Assembly: GCA_903844845.1 (NCBI GenBank)
Contig: CAIMVG010000006.1
Location: forward strand, 1 to 64,000
DNA from: an uncultured Dehalococcoidia bacterium
Lineage (GTDB): Bacteria > Chloroflexota > Dehalococcoidia > Dehalococcoidales > UBA1222
DNA: 64,000 bases
Direction of reading: 5' to 3'
In this document: in pieces, positions 1 to 9,516 of the stretch
Numbering within the stretch: the first letter of the stretch is position 1
Layout: the number at the start of each line of letters is the position of its first letter
Notes under the pieces: model-generated
Database searches by the model: none
What the model was told of the DNA's origin: nothing
The model's input: the letters and a program-made list of their open reading frames with translations, nothing else
Translations under genes and position numbers: made by a program

Positions 1-157
1 AAGCGAATATACCCGCTTCGGTAATAACTTTCTAGGTAGATCTGCTTCAATCGGACTCCCTGTCTTCACCCCCCAGAGAGTCCAATATGTTTCTGAACTT
101 TTTCATACGTTTCGCCTCGCATTTTTGAATCTCCTCGCCTCTTAAAAACTTCGAAAA

Positions 158-166
158 TGCTATAAT
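158..166 (+). promoter_or_regulatory. Extended -10 promoter of uvrD
   Basis: TGC followed by TATAAT (161-166) forms an extended -10 box. The uvrD ATG at 176 lies only 9 bases beyond it and no Shine-Dalgarno site intervenes, so the transcript is probably leaderless. No convincing -35 box is visible at the usual distance. Confidence 0.6.
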
Positions 167-175
167 TCAGTTTCC

Positions 176-2365
176 ATGAATGATATTCTTGATAAACTCA
201 ATCCGGCGCAAAAAGAAGCAGTTGAAACCATTTCCGGCCCCGTATTGATCCTTGCGGGACCAGGCAGCGGCAAAACTCGTGTCATCACCCATCGTATCGC
301 TTATTTGATCAAGGTCTGTAAGGTCAATCCCCGTCACATCCTGGCTGTAACGTTTACCAACAAAGCATCACGAGAGATGCAAGAACGTTTGTCTCAGCTT
401 GCGAGTTCAGTCGCCGGAAGCATCACGATGGGCACCTTCCACGCGATTTGTGCTCGCATTTTACGCGCCGATGGAACGGCGATTGGTGTCGAAGCCGGTT
501 TTGTTATCTATGACCAGGATGACCAGATCAGCCTTGTGAAAAGAGCGATGCAGGAGTTGAATCTTGATCCCAAGCAACATTCTCCTTCAGCCGTACTTAA
601 CCAGATTTCCACTGCTAAGTGCCAGACCTTCGGCCCTAAAGACTACATAAAGAGGGGCCGCAGTTATTTTGAGGAAGTAGTCGGGCGGGTATATGAGCGT
701 TACCAGGAGAGACTGAAGTCCTCCAATGCCCTGGATTTTGACGACCTGCTGATGCGTACCGTTGAACTCTTCCGTGCTCATAAAGCTATTCTCGAGCGTT
801 ATCAAACGCGTTACGTTCACGTCATGGTGGACGAGTTTCAGGACACCAATTTGGTGCAGTATGAACTTGTGAAAATGATTTCCGCAAAATATCGGAACCT
901 TTGTGTCGTGGGCGACCCGGACCAATCAATTTATTCCTGGAGGTCGGCCGACCTCCGCAATATCCTCAATTTCGAGAAAGATTACCCCGAGGCAAAAACT
1001 ATTTTATTGGGCCAGAACTACAGGTCTTCGAAGACTATTTTGGATGCCGCCTCTGCAGTGATTTCAACTAACAAACAACGCAAGCCTAAAGAATTATGGA
1101 CCGAGAACGACCAGGGGGCCCCGGTGACCCTTGCGGAAACATATAACGAACAGGAAGAAGCCCAATTCGTCGTGAACGAAATTGAAAAACTTGTTTCGCG
1201 ACAGGAAGCCAAACTCCGTGACGTCGCAGTAATGTATCGTACAAACGCCCAGTCCCGGGCTCTTGAAGAAGCTTTTATCAGGTACGGAACGCCTTACAAA
1301 CTGGTGGCAGGTACTCGTTTTTATGAACGCAAAGAAGTGAAGGATGTCATCGCCTACATGCGCCTCATACAGAACCCGGCTGATGATATCAGCCTGATGC
1401 GTGTTATCAATGTGCCGCAAAGGGGCATCGGCGAACGTACTGTGGCTGACCTCTCGATATGGGCAAAACCGCTTGGGTTGTCACTCTACGATGCCCTCCG
1501 TGAAATCTCAGGGCAAATTGCCGGCGATTCTCAGAAGGTATTGTTCAGCCCCAGGACGACGAAACTGCTTGTTGATTTCTTTAAAATGGTTGAGGAATTG
1601 AAGTCTCGAAGCCAGTCCTCGAAACTGGTGGATTTTTTCGATAGGGTGGTGGACAGCACCGGTTTCAGGGAATATATCCTGGCTTCCCCTGACGGCGAAG
1701 ATCGTTGGGATAACGTGATGGAACTCAGGGGAGTGGTAAAAGATTACAATGAACTCCCTCCGGGCGAAGCCCTTTCTTCACTTCTCGAAGGGGTTACACT
1801 CGTTTCCGATGTTGACAGCCTTAAGGAGTCGACGGATACGGTTACACTGATAACCCTGCATCAGGCCAAAGGATTGGAATTCCCCATCGTTTTCATCGTG
1901 GGGATGGAAGAAGGCATTCTGCCGCATATACGTTCTTTCGACGACCCGGCTCAGATGGAAGAAGAAAGACGCTTGTGTTATGTGGGAATCACACGCGCCA
2001 AGAGCCGGGTATACCTCGTGCGTGCGTTCCGCCGCAATATGATGGGCGGGTCGAATGTTAACGCCCCATCGCGCTTCCTGAAGGATATCCCCGCGGCGCT
2101 GACGACGGGTTCCCGTCCATGGAAGACGGAAGAAAAAAGGATTTTCCAGAAAGAATATGAATGGGCTGCCAGCCCTGTAACCTCCGAAGATGAATCACTG
2201 CCTGAACTCCAAGCCGGTGACGCGGTGCGCCATGCCCAATTCGGGGAAGGAGTCATTATCGGTGCCCATCCGGTACGTAATGACGTTGAGGCAATCGTGG
2301 CTTTTAAAGGAATCGGCGTTAAAAAACTGCTTTTAAGTTTTGCGCATCTTGAAAAGGTAGAGTAG
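176..2365 (+). CDS. uvrD: UvrD/PcrA-type ATP-dependent DNA helicase
   Basis: Superfamily 1A 3'-5' DNA helicase of 729 aa that unwinds DNA in nucleotide excision and mismatch repair. The Walker A loop GPGSGKT is near residue 30, followed by FTNKAS, the Walker B box DEFQDTN near residue 220, QNYRSS, LHQAKGLEF and YVGITRA near the C-terminus. The last ~50 residues (GDAVRHAQFGEG) match the C-terminal module typical of PcrA/UvrD, so the protein is full length. It begins directly after a TATAAT box. mutL starts three bases after its stop, so the two repair genes are probably one transcript. Distinction between PcrA and UvrD is not possible by eye. Confidence 0.95.
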   Translation: MNDILDKLNPAQKEAVETISGPVLILAGPGSGKTRVITHRIAYLIKVCKVNPRHILAVTFTNKASREMQERLSQLASSVAGSITMGTFHAICARILRADGTAIGVEAGFVIYDQDDQISLVKRAMQELNLDPKQHSPSAVLNQISTAKCQTFGPKDYIKRGRSYFEEVVGRVYERYQERLKSSNALDFDDLLMRTVELFRAHKAILERYQTRYVHVMVDEFQDTNLVQYELVKMISAKYRNLCVVGDPDQSIYSWRSADLRNILNFEKDYPEAKTILLGQNYRSSKTILDAASAVISTNKQRKPKELWTENDQGAPVTLAETYNEQEEAQFVVNEIEKLVSRQEAKLRDVAVMYRTNAQSRALEEAFIRYGTPYKLVAGTRFYERKEVKDVIAYMRLIQNPADDISLMRVINVPQRGIGERTVADLSIWAKPLGLSLYDALREISGQIAGDSQKVLFSPRTTKLLVDFFKMVEELKSRSQSSKLVDFFDRVVDSTGFREYILASPDGEDRWDNVMELRGVVKDYNELPPGEALSSLLEGVTLVSDVDSLKESTDTVTLITLHQAKGLEFPIVFIVGMEEGILPHIRSFDDPAQMEEERRLCYVGITRAKSRVYLVRAFRRNMMGGSNVNAPSRFLKDIPAALTTGSRPWKTEEKRIFQKEYEWAASPVTSEDESLPELQAGDAVRHAQFGEGVIIGAHPVRNDVEAIVAFKGIGVKKLLLSFAHLEKVE

Positions 2366-2368
2366 ATA

Positions 2369-4093
2369 TTGCCGATTCAGATTCTTGATTCACGGGTAAT
2401 CTCCAGGATAGCTGCCGGCGAGGTCATAGACCGGCCGGCTTCTGTAGTCAAGGAACTGGTTGAAAATTCCCTTGATGCCGGTTCAACTCAGATCTCAGTT
2501 GAAATTGAAGGCGGTGGGCTCGATCTTATCAGGGTGAGCGATAATGGCAGAGGAATAGCGTCAGCAGAACTTCCGCTTGCTTTTGAACGTCATGCCACCA
2601 GTAAAATCACACGGTTTGAAGACATGTTCGCCCTCACCACACTTGGTTTCAGAGGCGAAGCGCTTCCCAGCATTGCGGCGGTAGCCGAAGTTGAAATAAT
2701 CTCTTGTCCCAAAAACAGTCATTCAGGCGGGTTCCTGAAAATCGAAGATGGTAACCAATTGAATTCCAGGTCATCGGGACGGTCTCAAGGAACGACAGTT
2801 ACAGTACGGGGCCTCTTTCAATCAGTCCCCGCGAGGCTTAAATTTGTCAAATCCAGGGCAACAGAGTCCGGGCATATCGCTGCGGTCGTCAGCCAATATG
2901 CCATGGCATACCCCGAAGTAAAGTTAAGTCTGACCGTGGATGGAAAGAACTCGCTCAACACCCCTGGCAATGGCACCCTCTCTGATACCATCACGCAGGT
3001 TTATGGTTTGGACGTCGGACGCAACATGCTCGAACTCCAGACTCCGGAAATAGAAGATGGATGTACCGTCATGGTTTCCGGGATGATATCCGACCCTTCT
3101 GTAACACGTTCGACCTCGAATTATTTAAGTTTTTTTGTCAATCGCCGCTGGATCACGAACCGGCGTTTATCGTGGGCTGTCGAGGAGGCGTACAGGGGAT
3201 TGCTGATGGCAGGGAAACATCCCATCTGCGTGATCAACATAGGCATATCGCCTGCGGAAATAGACGTCAATATCCATCCGACCAAGAGCGAAGTTAAGTT
3301 CAGGGACGAGGCCGCGGTATTCTCTGCAGTCCAGAAGGCTGTGCGCTGCACCCTTATCCAGTCGGCTCCGATTTCAAGAGTCTCGGAGATTGCCGAAGCC
3401 CCTTATGGGCCCAGGCAGGTAACCTCATTTCTATCTTCCAAAGCTGCTGAAAAAACCGAACATCTTCACAGTCCGAATCGCGAACTTCCCACGGGAGTTT
3501 CCGAAGCCCTGGCAACACCTAAACAAACGCTGCCAACCTTGAGGTTACTGGGCCAGATCAGAAATAGTTACATCGTGGCGGAGGGGCCAGACGGGCTGTA
3601 TATCATCGATCAGCACGCCGCTCATGAGCGCATCCTGTTCGAAAAACTGAACATGGAAAAAACGCTCAACAAATTAGAAGTGCAGGCTCTTCTTACACCC
3701 GAACCTTTCGACGTCACGCCGTCGCAGGCGAGCGTATTGAATCTTCGCCTGGATGAACTAGCTTATCTGGGGTTCCTCATTGAGGGATTTGGAGGTAATA
3801 CTTTCGTTGCCAGAACCATACCGGCCGTGCTCTCGGGAAAAGATTGGAAGTCGATGCTGCGAGAACTGCTGGAAACAGAAACGCGGAACCGCTCTGATTT
3901 TATGGATCGGATGACGGCCCTGGCTGCCTGCCATAGCGCGGTGAGGTTCGGGCAAACTCTCGGGGAAGATGAGATGATAAGCCTTATCAGGCAACTCGAA
4001 CAGTCTGATCTACCAAACGCATGCCCTCACGGTAGGCCCACCCTCATCTGCTTGACATATGATCAGCTTCTGAAAGAATTCAAGCGGGGCTAG
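2369..4093 (+). CDS. mutL: DNA mismatch repair protein MutL (endonuclease type)
   Basis: MutL couples mismatch recognition to strand incision. The N-terminal GHKL ATPase shows ELVENSLDAG, DNGRGI and TLGFRGEAL within the first ~100 residues. The C-terminal domain carries DQHAAHERILFE, which fits the metal-dependent nuclease signature DQHA-x2-E-x4-E, and later a CPHGRP motif that helps bind metal. MutL proteins with this signature nick DNA themselves and occur where MutH is absent. The start is TTG, three bases after uvrD, preceded by an AAAAGGT-like ribosome site. At 574 aa it is near the usual size. MutS is not in the window. Confidence 0.94.
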   Translation: MPIQILDSRVISRIAAGEVIDRPASVVKELVENSLDAGSTQISVEIEGGGLDLIRVSDNGRGIASAELPLAFERHATSKITRFEDMFALTTLGFRGEALPSIAAVAEVEIISCPKNSHSGGFLKIEDGNQLNSRSSGRSQGTTVTVRGLFQSVPARLKFVKSRATESGHIAAVVSQYAMAYPEVKLSLTVDGKNSLNTPGNGTLSDTITQVYGLDVGRNMLELQTPEIEDGCTVMVSGMISDPSVTRSTSNYLSFFVNRRWITNRRLSWAVEEAYRGLLMAGKHPICVINIGISPAEIDVNIHPTKSEVKFRDEAAVFSAVQKAVRCTLIQSAPISRVSEIAEAPYGPRQVTSFLSSKAAEKTEHLHSPNRELPTGVSEALATPKQTLPTLRLLGQIRNSYIVAEGPDGLYIIDQHAAHERILFEKLNMEKTLNKLEVQALLTPEPFDVTPSQASVLNLRLDELAYLGFLIEGFGGNTFVARTIPAVLSGKDWKSMLRELLETETRNRSDFMDRMTALAACHSAVRFGQTLGEDEMISLIRQLEQSDLPNACPHGRPTLICLTYDQLLKEFKRG

Positions 4094-4127
4094 AAATCTG
4101 TTTTTAACGCCATGTGCGCGAGGCCGT

Positions 4128-4721
4128 CTAGGCCTTCAGCTTCATGCTGCTTCCCGGTTTGACGAGAGGCAATCCACGTTTGCATAGAGGGCATTCTTCA
4201 AGCCTGTATGCCGGGGTGACCGAGCGCAAACAGCTGAAGAGGGGAGCTCCGAAGTTGAGATCTTTTTCGGAGCGGTCGACCAGTATCCCGATACCCGTGA
4301 CGCAGCCATTCCTTGCCGCAACCGCTTCGATGACTTCGTTGACCGATTTACCTGTGGTGAGCACATCATCGACTACCAGCACCCGTTCGCCGTCGTTGAG
4401 TACAAATCCCCGTCGGAACGAGCGTTTGCCGTTATCTTCTTTCTCGGCGAATATGCACCGTACCCCCATCTGTTTCGCCACTTCAAAAGCCAGAATGATC
4501 CCCCCGGTGGTCGGTCCAGCCACGACATCGATGTGTTCATTGCGGAACCGGTCGGCAATCATCGCGCAGAGTTTCTGGGTATATTCCGGGTGTTCAAGGA
4601 TTCGGAATTTTTCCCAGTACACGGGGGAATGCAGCCCGGATGTCAATATGAAATGCCCATCCAGGACTGCCCCGGTTGTGCGGAACATGGCTTCGGCTTC
4701 GCTGATCTGCGGATTAGTCAT
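4128..4721 (-). CDS. pyrE: Orotate phosphoribosyltransferase
   Basis: Transfers phosphoribose from PRPP to orotate in pyrimidine synthesis. The PRPP loop VLVVDDVLTTGKS is near residue 120, and TSGLHSPVYWEKFRIL near the N-terminus is the orotate-binding region. The C-terminus contains EECPLCKRGLPLVKPGS, a Cys pair seen in some anaerobe PyrE proteins. I chose ATG 4721 because a GAGGAG ribosome site lies just upstream; longer in-frame starts exist inside lepB. It follows lepB with an 17-base gap and is probably co-transcribed with it. Its 3' end converges on mutL with only 34 bases between the stops. Confidence 0.93.
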   Translation of the reverse strand: MTNPQISEAEAMFRTTGAVLDGHFILTSGLHSPVYWEKFRILEHPEYTQKLCAMIADRFRNEHIDVVAGPTTGGIILAFEVAKQMGVRCIFAEKEDNGKRSFRRGFVLNDGERVLVVDDVLTTGKSVNEVIEAVAARNGCVTGIGILVDRSEKDLNFGAPLFSCLRSVTPAYRLEECPLCKRGLPLVKPGSSMKLKA

Positions 4722-4738
4722 GGTGTTCTCCTCAGCTT

Positions 4739-5284
4739 TCATTGTGCAAATTTGTAATTTGGCGCCGCTCCGAACTTGCTGAACGGCCAGGTCACCCACC
4801 ATCCTTTTCCAACGATATCTTTCAGTGGAACGGTATAACCAAGGTGGGAATCGCCTGAATTATTACGGTTATCTCCCATCACGAAATAGTTGTCTGCCGG
4901 TATAACGGCGCTTGTGTAATTGTATCCGGGTGGTTCGGCGATATAGGGCTCAGTAAGCGGGACCTTGGTACCGTCGGCTTTGACGACGGTGATCGTGCCG
5001 TCTTTTATCTCTACTATTTCGCCCGGCAAGCCGATAACGCGCTTAATGTAGTCGAGCGGAGATCCCAGCGATGCAGGCGGAACGAACACTATGATATCTC
5101 CCCGCTGGGGGATGTGCCCTAACTTATACGCAAGTTTACTGATGAATAATCTCTCACCGATAGCAAGCGTCGGTTGCATGCTCCCGCTGATGACCTGGGT
5201 ATTTTGCACGGTGTAATGGATTCCGAGGAACAAGACCAGGGCCATCATGAGAGTAACTGCGATTTCTCTTATTACAGATTTCAT
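4739..5284 (-). CDS. lepB: Type I signal peptidase
   Basis: Membrane-bound leader peptidase that removes signal peptides from exported proteins. One N-terminal membrane helix (about residues 7-25) is followed by SGSMQPTL with the catalytic serine and KRVIGLPGE with the catalytic lysine; GDNRNNSGDSHLG is the conserved box E. Length (181 aa) is normal for the short Gram-positive/Chloroflexi form. A GTG at 5290 is also in frame, but AGGA stands 7 bases before ATG 5284, so the ATG is preferred. pyrE follows directly, an unusual partner. Confidence 0.93.
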   Translation of the reverse strand: MKSVIREIAVTLMMALVLFLGIHYTVQNTQVISGSMQPTLAIGERLFISKLAYKLGHIPQRGDIIVFVPPASLGSPLDYIKRVIGLPGEIVEIKDGTITVVKADGTKVPLTEPYIAEPPGYNYTSAVIPADNYFVMGDNRNNSGDSHLGYTVPLKDIVGKGWWVTWPFSKFGAAPNYKFAQ

Positions 5285-5628
5285 CTTCACATCCTAGTTT
5301 AAAACATAATTTGGAGCATAGCTCATGTCCGAAATGGGCCCTATTGCCTTGTTTCCTTGGGTCGAACCTTGGGCGCATACAGAGACGAAAATAGCAAAGA
5401 AGACGTCACGGGAGGAAACTGCTCAAAGGTCATACTCCCAGCCAACTGATAAAGTATACTACTGTATTCAGTTTATGGCTAATACTGGGGCCGGAATATA
5501 CCGAGGGGGTTGGCAAATCTCCTCGTTATACCCGGAATGGTCTGAAAGGTAAAACTAACTAATATGCAATATCTGCGTTATAATGTGTTGACGGCATATG
5601 CCATGGATTAAGTGTGGAGGATATACAC
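5285..5628. promoter_or_regulatory. Divergent intergenic region, lepB / SIMPL lipoprotein
   Basis: No gene is supported here. A TATAAT box at 5579-5584 lies about 45 bases before the lipoprotein start and is its likely -10. The rest should hold the lepB promoter on the minus strand, but no clear -35/-10 pair can be picked out. Short open frames in this stretch show no recognisable motif. Confidence 0.45.
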
Positions 5629-6387
5629 ATGAAAAAGGGTTTGTTAATAGTTATTACGGTGATATCGGTTGTTATTTTGGCGCTTGGCGCATGGGGTTGC
5701 GGTACCTCCTCAACCGGTGGAGGAGTGGAATCCGGGTCATCCGTGATTAATCAGCAAAGTACGGGAATATGGGTAACCGGTGTCGGGACGGTGACGGTAA
5801 TCCCCGATTTAGCGATTGTCAGCATGGGGGTCCAGGCCCAGGCTTCCACGGTCGTCGACGCTCAACAGCAGGCGGCCGGTTCGATAACCAGTATTATGGC
5901 GGCCCTAAAAACCAAGGGAGTTGCCGATAAAGATATCGCGACTCAGGGTTATAGCATAACCCCGGTTTACAGCTACAACCCGACGACAGGCAAACAGACT
6001 CTCGAGGGATATACGGCTGCCAATACCCTTACATTGAAAATCCGCAATGTTGGTAATGCAGGTGTGGTGATAGACGCTGCGTCCGCTGCCGGCGGCAATA
6101 ACTCCATTGTTAACAGCGTGACGTTGAAGGTGGATCAACCCGAACAATACAACGACGCGGCTCGCAAAGCCGCAGTGACCGATGCCGCGAACCGGGCCAA
6201 ACAACTCGCGAACCTTACCGGGGTAAAACTTGGGAGAGCCACTTATATCAACGAGACACTTTCTAATACCCCACAGACTATTTCCTTCGATTCTGGAGTG
6301 AAAGCTGCGTCTTCGGTAACAACGCCTATCAGTCCGGGTGAAACCGAAATCATTTTGACCATACAGGTGATATACAGTATCTCCTGA
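5629..6387 (+). CDS. SIMPL-domain (DUF541) lipoprotein
   Basis: Predicted exported lipoprotein of 252 aa. The signal peptide is a short KK stretch, a hydrophobic run, then AWGC at a lipobox, so Cys about residue 24 should be lipidated. The mature part matches the SIMPL/DUF541 family (ITGVGTV-like start, GYTAANTLTLKIRNVGNAG, and DAANRAKQLANLTGVKLG near the C-terminus), whose members include BP26/OMP28 and oxidative-stress related periplasmic proteins of uncertain function. ATG 5629 is chosen over an upstream GTG because GGAGG lies 9 bases before it. A strong terminator follows immediately, so it is monocistronic. Confidence 0.88.
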   Translation: MKKGLLIVITVISVVILALGAWGCGTSSTGGGVESGSSVINQQSTGIWVTGVGTVTVIPDLAIVSMGVQAQASTVVDAQQQAAGSITSIMAALKTKGVADKDIATQGYSITPVYSYNPTTGKQTLEGYTAANTLTLKIRNVGNAGVVIDAASAAGGNNSIVNSVTLKVDQPEQYNDAARKAAVTDAANRAKQLANLTGVKLGRATYINETLSNTPQTISFDSGVKAASSVTTPISPGETEIILTIQVIYSIS

Positions 6388-6399
6388 TAGGCCGGTTTA

Positions 6400-6438
6400 C
6401 TAAAAAAAGTGAGCCCGGGAACGGGCTCACTTTTTTTA
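6400..6438 (+). terminator. Rho-independent terminator after the SIMPL lipoprotein
   Basis: A long perfect stem (AAAGTGAGCCCG ... CGGGCTCACTTT) with a short GAA loop is followed by a run of T. It is nearly symmetrical and could act on both strands. Confidence 0.92.
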
Positions 6439-6462
6439 TCTCCGAAAACTTGAACTTTTTAT

Positions 6463-6492
6463 TTGCACTTTCAAAAAAGAGAGTGATAGAAT
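6463..6492 (+). promoter_or_regulatory. Promoter of the riboflavin operon
   Basis: TTGCAC (6463-6468) and TAGAAT (6487-6492) are separated by 18 bases, with TG just before the -10. The ribD ATG at 6502 lies 9 bases past the -10, so transcription should start almost at the initiator codon. No FMN riboswitch element is present. Confidence 0.7.
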
Positions 6493-6501
6493 GTGCGCGT
6501 T

Positions 6502-7596
6502 ATGGACTTCATGGAACAGGCGATTGCGCTGGCAAAATTAGCACAGGGGAACGTCACACCAAACCCTGCTGTGGGAGCAGTGCTGGTTAAAAACGGGGTC
6601 GTAGTTGGGCAAGGGTTTACTCAACCTCCCGGCGGCCAGCATGCTGAGATAGTGGCTATTGAACAAGCTGGAGCCGACGCTTCCGGTTCTACCCTTTATG
6701 TTACATTGGAGCCGTGCTGCCACTTTGGGCGCACTCCGCCGTGCACCCGCGCAATTATCTCCGCTGGTATAAAAGATGTGCATGCATCCATGATCGACCC
6801 AAATCCGGCTGTCGCTGGTAAGGGCATCACAGAACTTGAGGATTCGGGGATTAAAGTGACTTTTGGGGAGCATCAAGAACAGTCCCTCCAGATAAACGAA
6901 GCGTATGCCAAATATATCGTTACCGGGATGCCTTTTGTTACAGCCAAATTTGCCATGAGCCTTGATGGTAAAATAGCAACCCGAACCGGTGATTCGAAGT
7001 GGATCAGCAACGCTGAATCCAGACAGTTTGCACATAGTTTGCGGCACACGAGCGATGCAATCATGGCTGGTGTTAATACGGTACTTGCGGATGATCCCCA
7101 CCTGACAACCCGCAGCGGTGGCGGGCGTGGGGGAACAACAAAGAAACAGCCTATCAGGATAATTATCGATGGAAAGGGACGCACACCCCAAGGCGCGCGC
7201 ATTTTTCACGAAACGGGGAAAACTATATTAGTCTTGGGCCGCCCGCCGGCAGCAGGTGAGAAAGACGCTTTTTCCAAACTGGGAGCTGAAATTATCGAGA
7301 TGCCCTCTGTAAACGGGATTATCGAAATGAAGCCTGTTTTAAAAATGCTGGCCGAAAGAGAAATCACCAGCGTTCTGGTCGAGGGCGGCGGTATTCTCGT
7401 CGGCTCTCTATTCGACCAAGAGCTTGTAGATCGTGTTTTTGCTTTCATTAGCCCCATTATTATCGGCGGCGAAGCAAGTATGGCAGTTGCCGGCCGCGGT
7501 GCGGACAAGCTCTCGGATGCGCACAGGCTCGAAAGGGTAACCACCACGAGATTCGGCGAGGACATCCTGATCAGCGGCTATGTCGCGAGCCGATAA
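6502..7596 (+). CDS. ribD: Bifunctional riboflavin deaminase/reductase RibD
   Basis: Carries out two successive steps of riboflavin synthesis: deamination of the pyrimidine, then NADPH reduction of the ribosyl group. The N-terminal zinc deaminase has HAE and the PCCHFGRTPPC-type site (residues about 48-85); the reductase domain starts near residue 145 (AKFAMSLDGKIATRTGDSKWIS) and ends with VEGGG and a typical barrel. I prefer ATG 6502 over GTG 6493, because the -10 box lies so close that the GTG would fall upstream of the transcript start. First gene of a four-gene operon in pathway-complete arrangement. Confidence 0.94.
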   Translation: MDFMEQAIALAKLAQGNVTPNPAVGAVLVKNGVVVGQGFTQPPGGQHAEIVAIEQAGADASGSTLYVTLEPCCHFGRTPPCTRAIISAGIKDVHASMIDPNPAVAGKGITELEDSGIKVTFGEHQEQSLQINEAYAKYIVTGMPFVTAKFAMSLDGKIATRTGDSKWISNAESRQFAHSLRHTSDAIMAGVNTVLADDPHLTTRSGGGRGGTTKKQPIRIIIDGKGRTPQGARIFHETGKTILVLGRPPAAGEKDAFSKLGAEIIEMPSVNGIIEMKPVLKMLAEREITSVLVEGGGILVGSLFDQELVDRVFAFISPIIIGGEASMAVAGRGADKLSDAHRLERVTTTRFGEDILISGYVASR

Positions 7597-7621
7597 AATC
7601 CATTTTATTCATCTCTAAATT

Positions 7622-8251
7622 ATGTTCACCGGAATTGTTGAAGAAATCGGACAAATAATTTCTGTTGACCACCAGTCCATGACCGTCCGAGCCCATAAGA
7701 TTATGCAAGGGATCGAACTCGGGGCCAGTGTGGCTGTGAACGGCGTCTGTCTGACTGTTACCAGCTTTGACACGACCTCGTTCACTGTTGACATAATGGA
7801 AGAAACCCTCGAGCGTACAAATCTTTTCAAGCTAAAGCATGGTGATGAAGTAAATCTTGAGGGTGCGCTTACTCTTTCAAAAGGCCTGGGCGGACACCTG
7901 GTCCAGGGCCATATCGACGATGTAGGCACGGTAAAAACAATCGAGGCCAGAGACTCTTCCCTGCTTATCACGGTTGAGGCTCCCGAATACGTGATGCACT
8001 ACATCGTTAAAAAGGGGTTTATTGCAGTTAACGGGATAAGCTTGACGGTCGTGGAGCGTTCAAATTCGAGTTTCTCGATATCGATAGTAGGATTTACAAG
8101 GGAAAACACAATTCTCGGAATGATTAAGGTTGGGGAAATCGTAAATTTAGAATCGGATATTGTCGGTAAATATGTTGAACAGTTTGTGCACGGTAAAAAA
8201 GAAGGACTTAGCATGGATTTCCTCAAAGACCATGGCTTCTTGAGCGGTTGA
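7622..8251 (+). CDS. ribE: Riboflavin synthase alpha chain
   Basis: Dismutates two lumazine molecules into riboflavin and the pyrimidine precursor. The 209-aa protein starts MFTGIVEEIG, and the two lumazine-binding half domains repeat: NGVCLTV near residue 40 and NGISLTV near residue 138, the duplicated fold of this family. GHLVQGHIDDVG is the conserved substrate region. It lies 25 bases after ribD and 20 before ribBA. No strong Shine-Dalgarno site is visible, so translation may be coupled or weak. Confidence 0.95.
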   Translation: MFTGIVEEIGQIISVDHQSMTVRAHKIMQGIELGASVAVNGVCLTVTSFDTTSFTVDIMEETLERTNLFKLKHGDEVNLEGALTLSKGLGGHLVQGHIDDVGTVKTIEARDSSLLITVEAPEYVMHYIVKKGFIAVNGISLTVVERSNSSFSISIVGFTRENTILGMIKVGEIVNLESDIVGKYVEQFVHGKKEGLSMDFLKDHGFLSG

Positions 8252-8271
8252 TGTGCTAAAGTGAGAGTGTT

Positions 8272-9507
8272 ATGGCATTTGCGAGCATTGAAGAAGCGAT
8301 AGTCGAGATAAAGGCCGGCAGATTCGTCATCGTAGTAGATGATGAAAGCCGTGAGAATGAGGGAGACCTCATCATGGCAGCCGAAAAAGTCACGCCCGAG
8401 GCCATCAATTACATGGCCGTTCACGCGCGCGGCCTTATTTGCGCTCCCATGACCGGACAGCGCCTTGATGAACTCAAGGTCCCATTGATGGTAACCGAAA
8501 ATACTTCTGCGCATACCACTGCTTTTACAGTTTCGGTGGAAGCTAGGCACGGAGTAACTACGGGTATTTCCGCGCAGGACAGGGCAACGACCATCAAAGC
8601 GCTTATCAACCCAGCCAGTCAGCCCGATGATATCGCCCGCCCGGGGCACATATTTCCATTACGAGCAAAAGACGGCGGTGTACTGGTCAGGGCCGGCCAT
8701 ACCGAAACTACGGTGGATCTTGCGCGTCTGGCTGGGTTATATCCAGCGGGTGTTTGCTGCGAAATCATGAATGAAGATGGCAGCATGGCCAGGCTGCCAC
8801 AACTGGAGCAACTGGCTAAAAAGCTGAATCTGAAGATTGTCAGCGTGGCCGAACTTATTGCGTACAGGCGCCTCCATGAAAAACTCGTCCACCTGGTTAC
8901 CGAAACCAAACTTCCTACGCCCTCAGGTGAATTCAAAGCATTTGCTTACAGGAGTGATATTGAAACAGGTGAGCACCTTGCCCTGGTGATGGGGGATATT
9001 AAGCAAGGAGCCCCCGTTCTTGTACGTGTGCACAGCGAGTGCCTGACAGGCGATGTGTTCGGCAGTCAGCGGTGTGATTGCGGCGAGCAACTTGATCTTG
9101 CGATGAAAATGATCTCAAAAGAAAAGCGGGGCGTTATTCTCTATATGAGACAAGAAGGGCGCGGTATAGGGTTTCACAACAAGCTGTGTGCTTATGCATT
9201 GCAGGATAAAGGGCTCGATACGGTTGAGGCGAACTTGTCTCTGGGGTTCGACGCCGATCTCCGGGATTATGGGATTGGGGCACAGATACTCGCGGATCTG
9301 GGGTTAAAGGAGATACGCCTGTTGACTAACAACCCGAAGAAAGTTGTGGGGCTCGAGGGTTATGGTCTGAAAGTGATCCAGACCGTACCTATCATAGTTG
9401 AGCCTAATCCTCATAATCGCAAATATCTCGAAACTAAACAGAATAAAATGGGCCATATTTTAAAAATAGAAGATACGCCTGGAAAATCCGGCTCTAGATC
9501 TAAATAA
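8272..9507 (+). CDS. ribBA: Bifunctional DHBP synthase / GTP cyclohydrolase II
   Basis: Supplies both riboflavin precursors: dihydroxybutanone phosphate from ribulose phosphate (N-terminal half) and the pyrimidine from GTP (C-terminal half). The RibB half shows [22 protein letters not shown] and [16 protein letters not shown]; the RibA half begins near residue 205 with [21 protein letters not shown] (zinc cysteines) and RQEGRGIGF. Length 411 aa is normal for the fusion. It has AAGGAGG between it and ribH and is the third gene of the operon. Confidence 0.96.
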   Translation: MAFASIEEAIVEIKAGRFVIVVDDESRENEGDLIMAAEKVTPEAINYMAVHARGLICAPMTGQRLDELKVPLMVTENTSAHTTAFTVSVEARHGVTTGISAQDRATTIKALINPASQPDDIARPGHIFPLRAKDGGVLVRAGHTETTVDLARLAGLYPAGVCCEIMNEDGSMARLPQLEQLAKKLNLKIVSVAELIAYRRLHEKLVHLVTETKLPTPSGEFKAFAYRSDIETGEHLALVMGDIKQGAPVLVRVHSECLTGDVFGSQRCDCGEQLDLAMKMISKEKRGVILYMRQEGRGIGFHNKLCAYALQDKGLDTVEANLSLGFDADLRDYGIGAQILADLGLKEIRLLTNNPKKVVGLEGYGLKVIQTVPIIVEPNPHNRKYLETKQNKMGHILKIEDTPGKSGSRSK

Positions 9508-9516
9508 GGAGGAAAC

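Noticed and set aside
4144-4782. Long plus-strand frame opposite pyrE
   Set aside because: Antisense shadow of a clear pyrE, with serine/arginine-rich, motif-free translation.
6440-6502. FMN riboswitch before the riboflavin operon
   Set aside because: Only about 60 bases separate the terminator from ribD, and the -10 box lies 9 bases before the ATG, so there is no room for a riboswitch.
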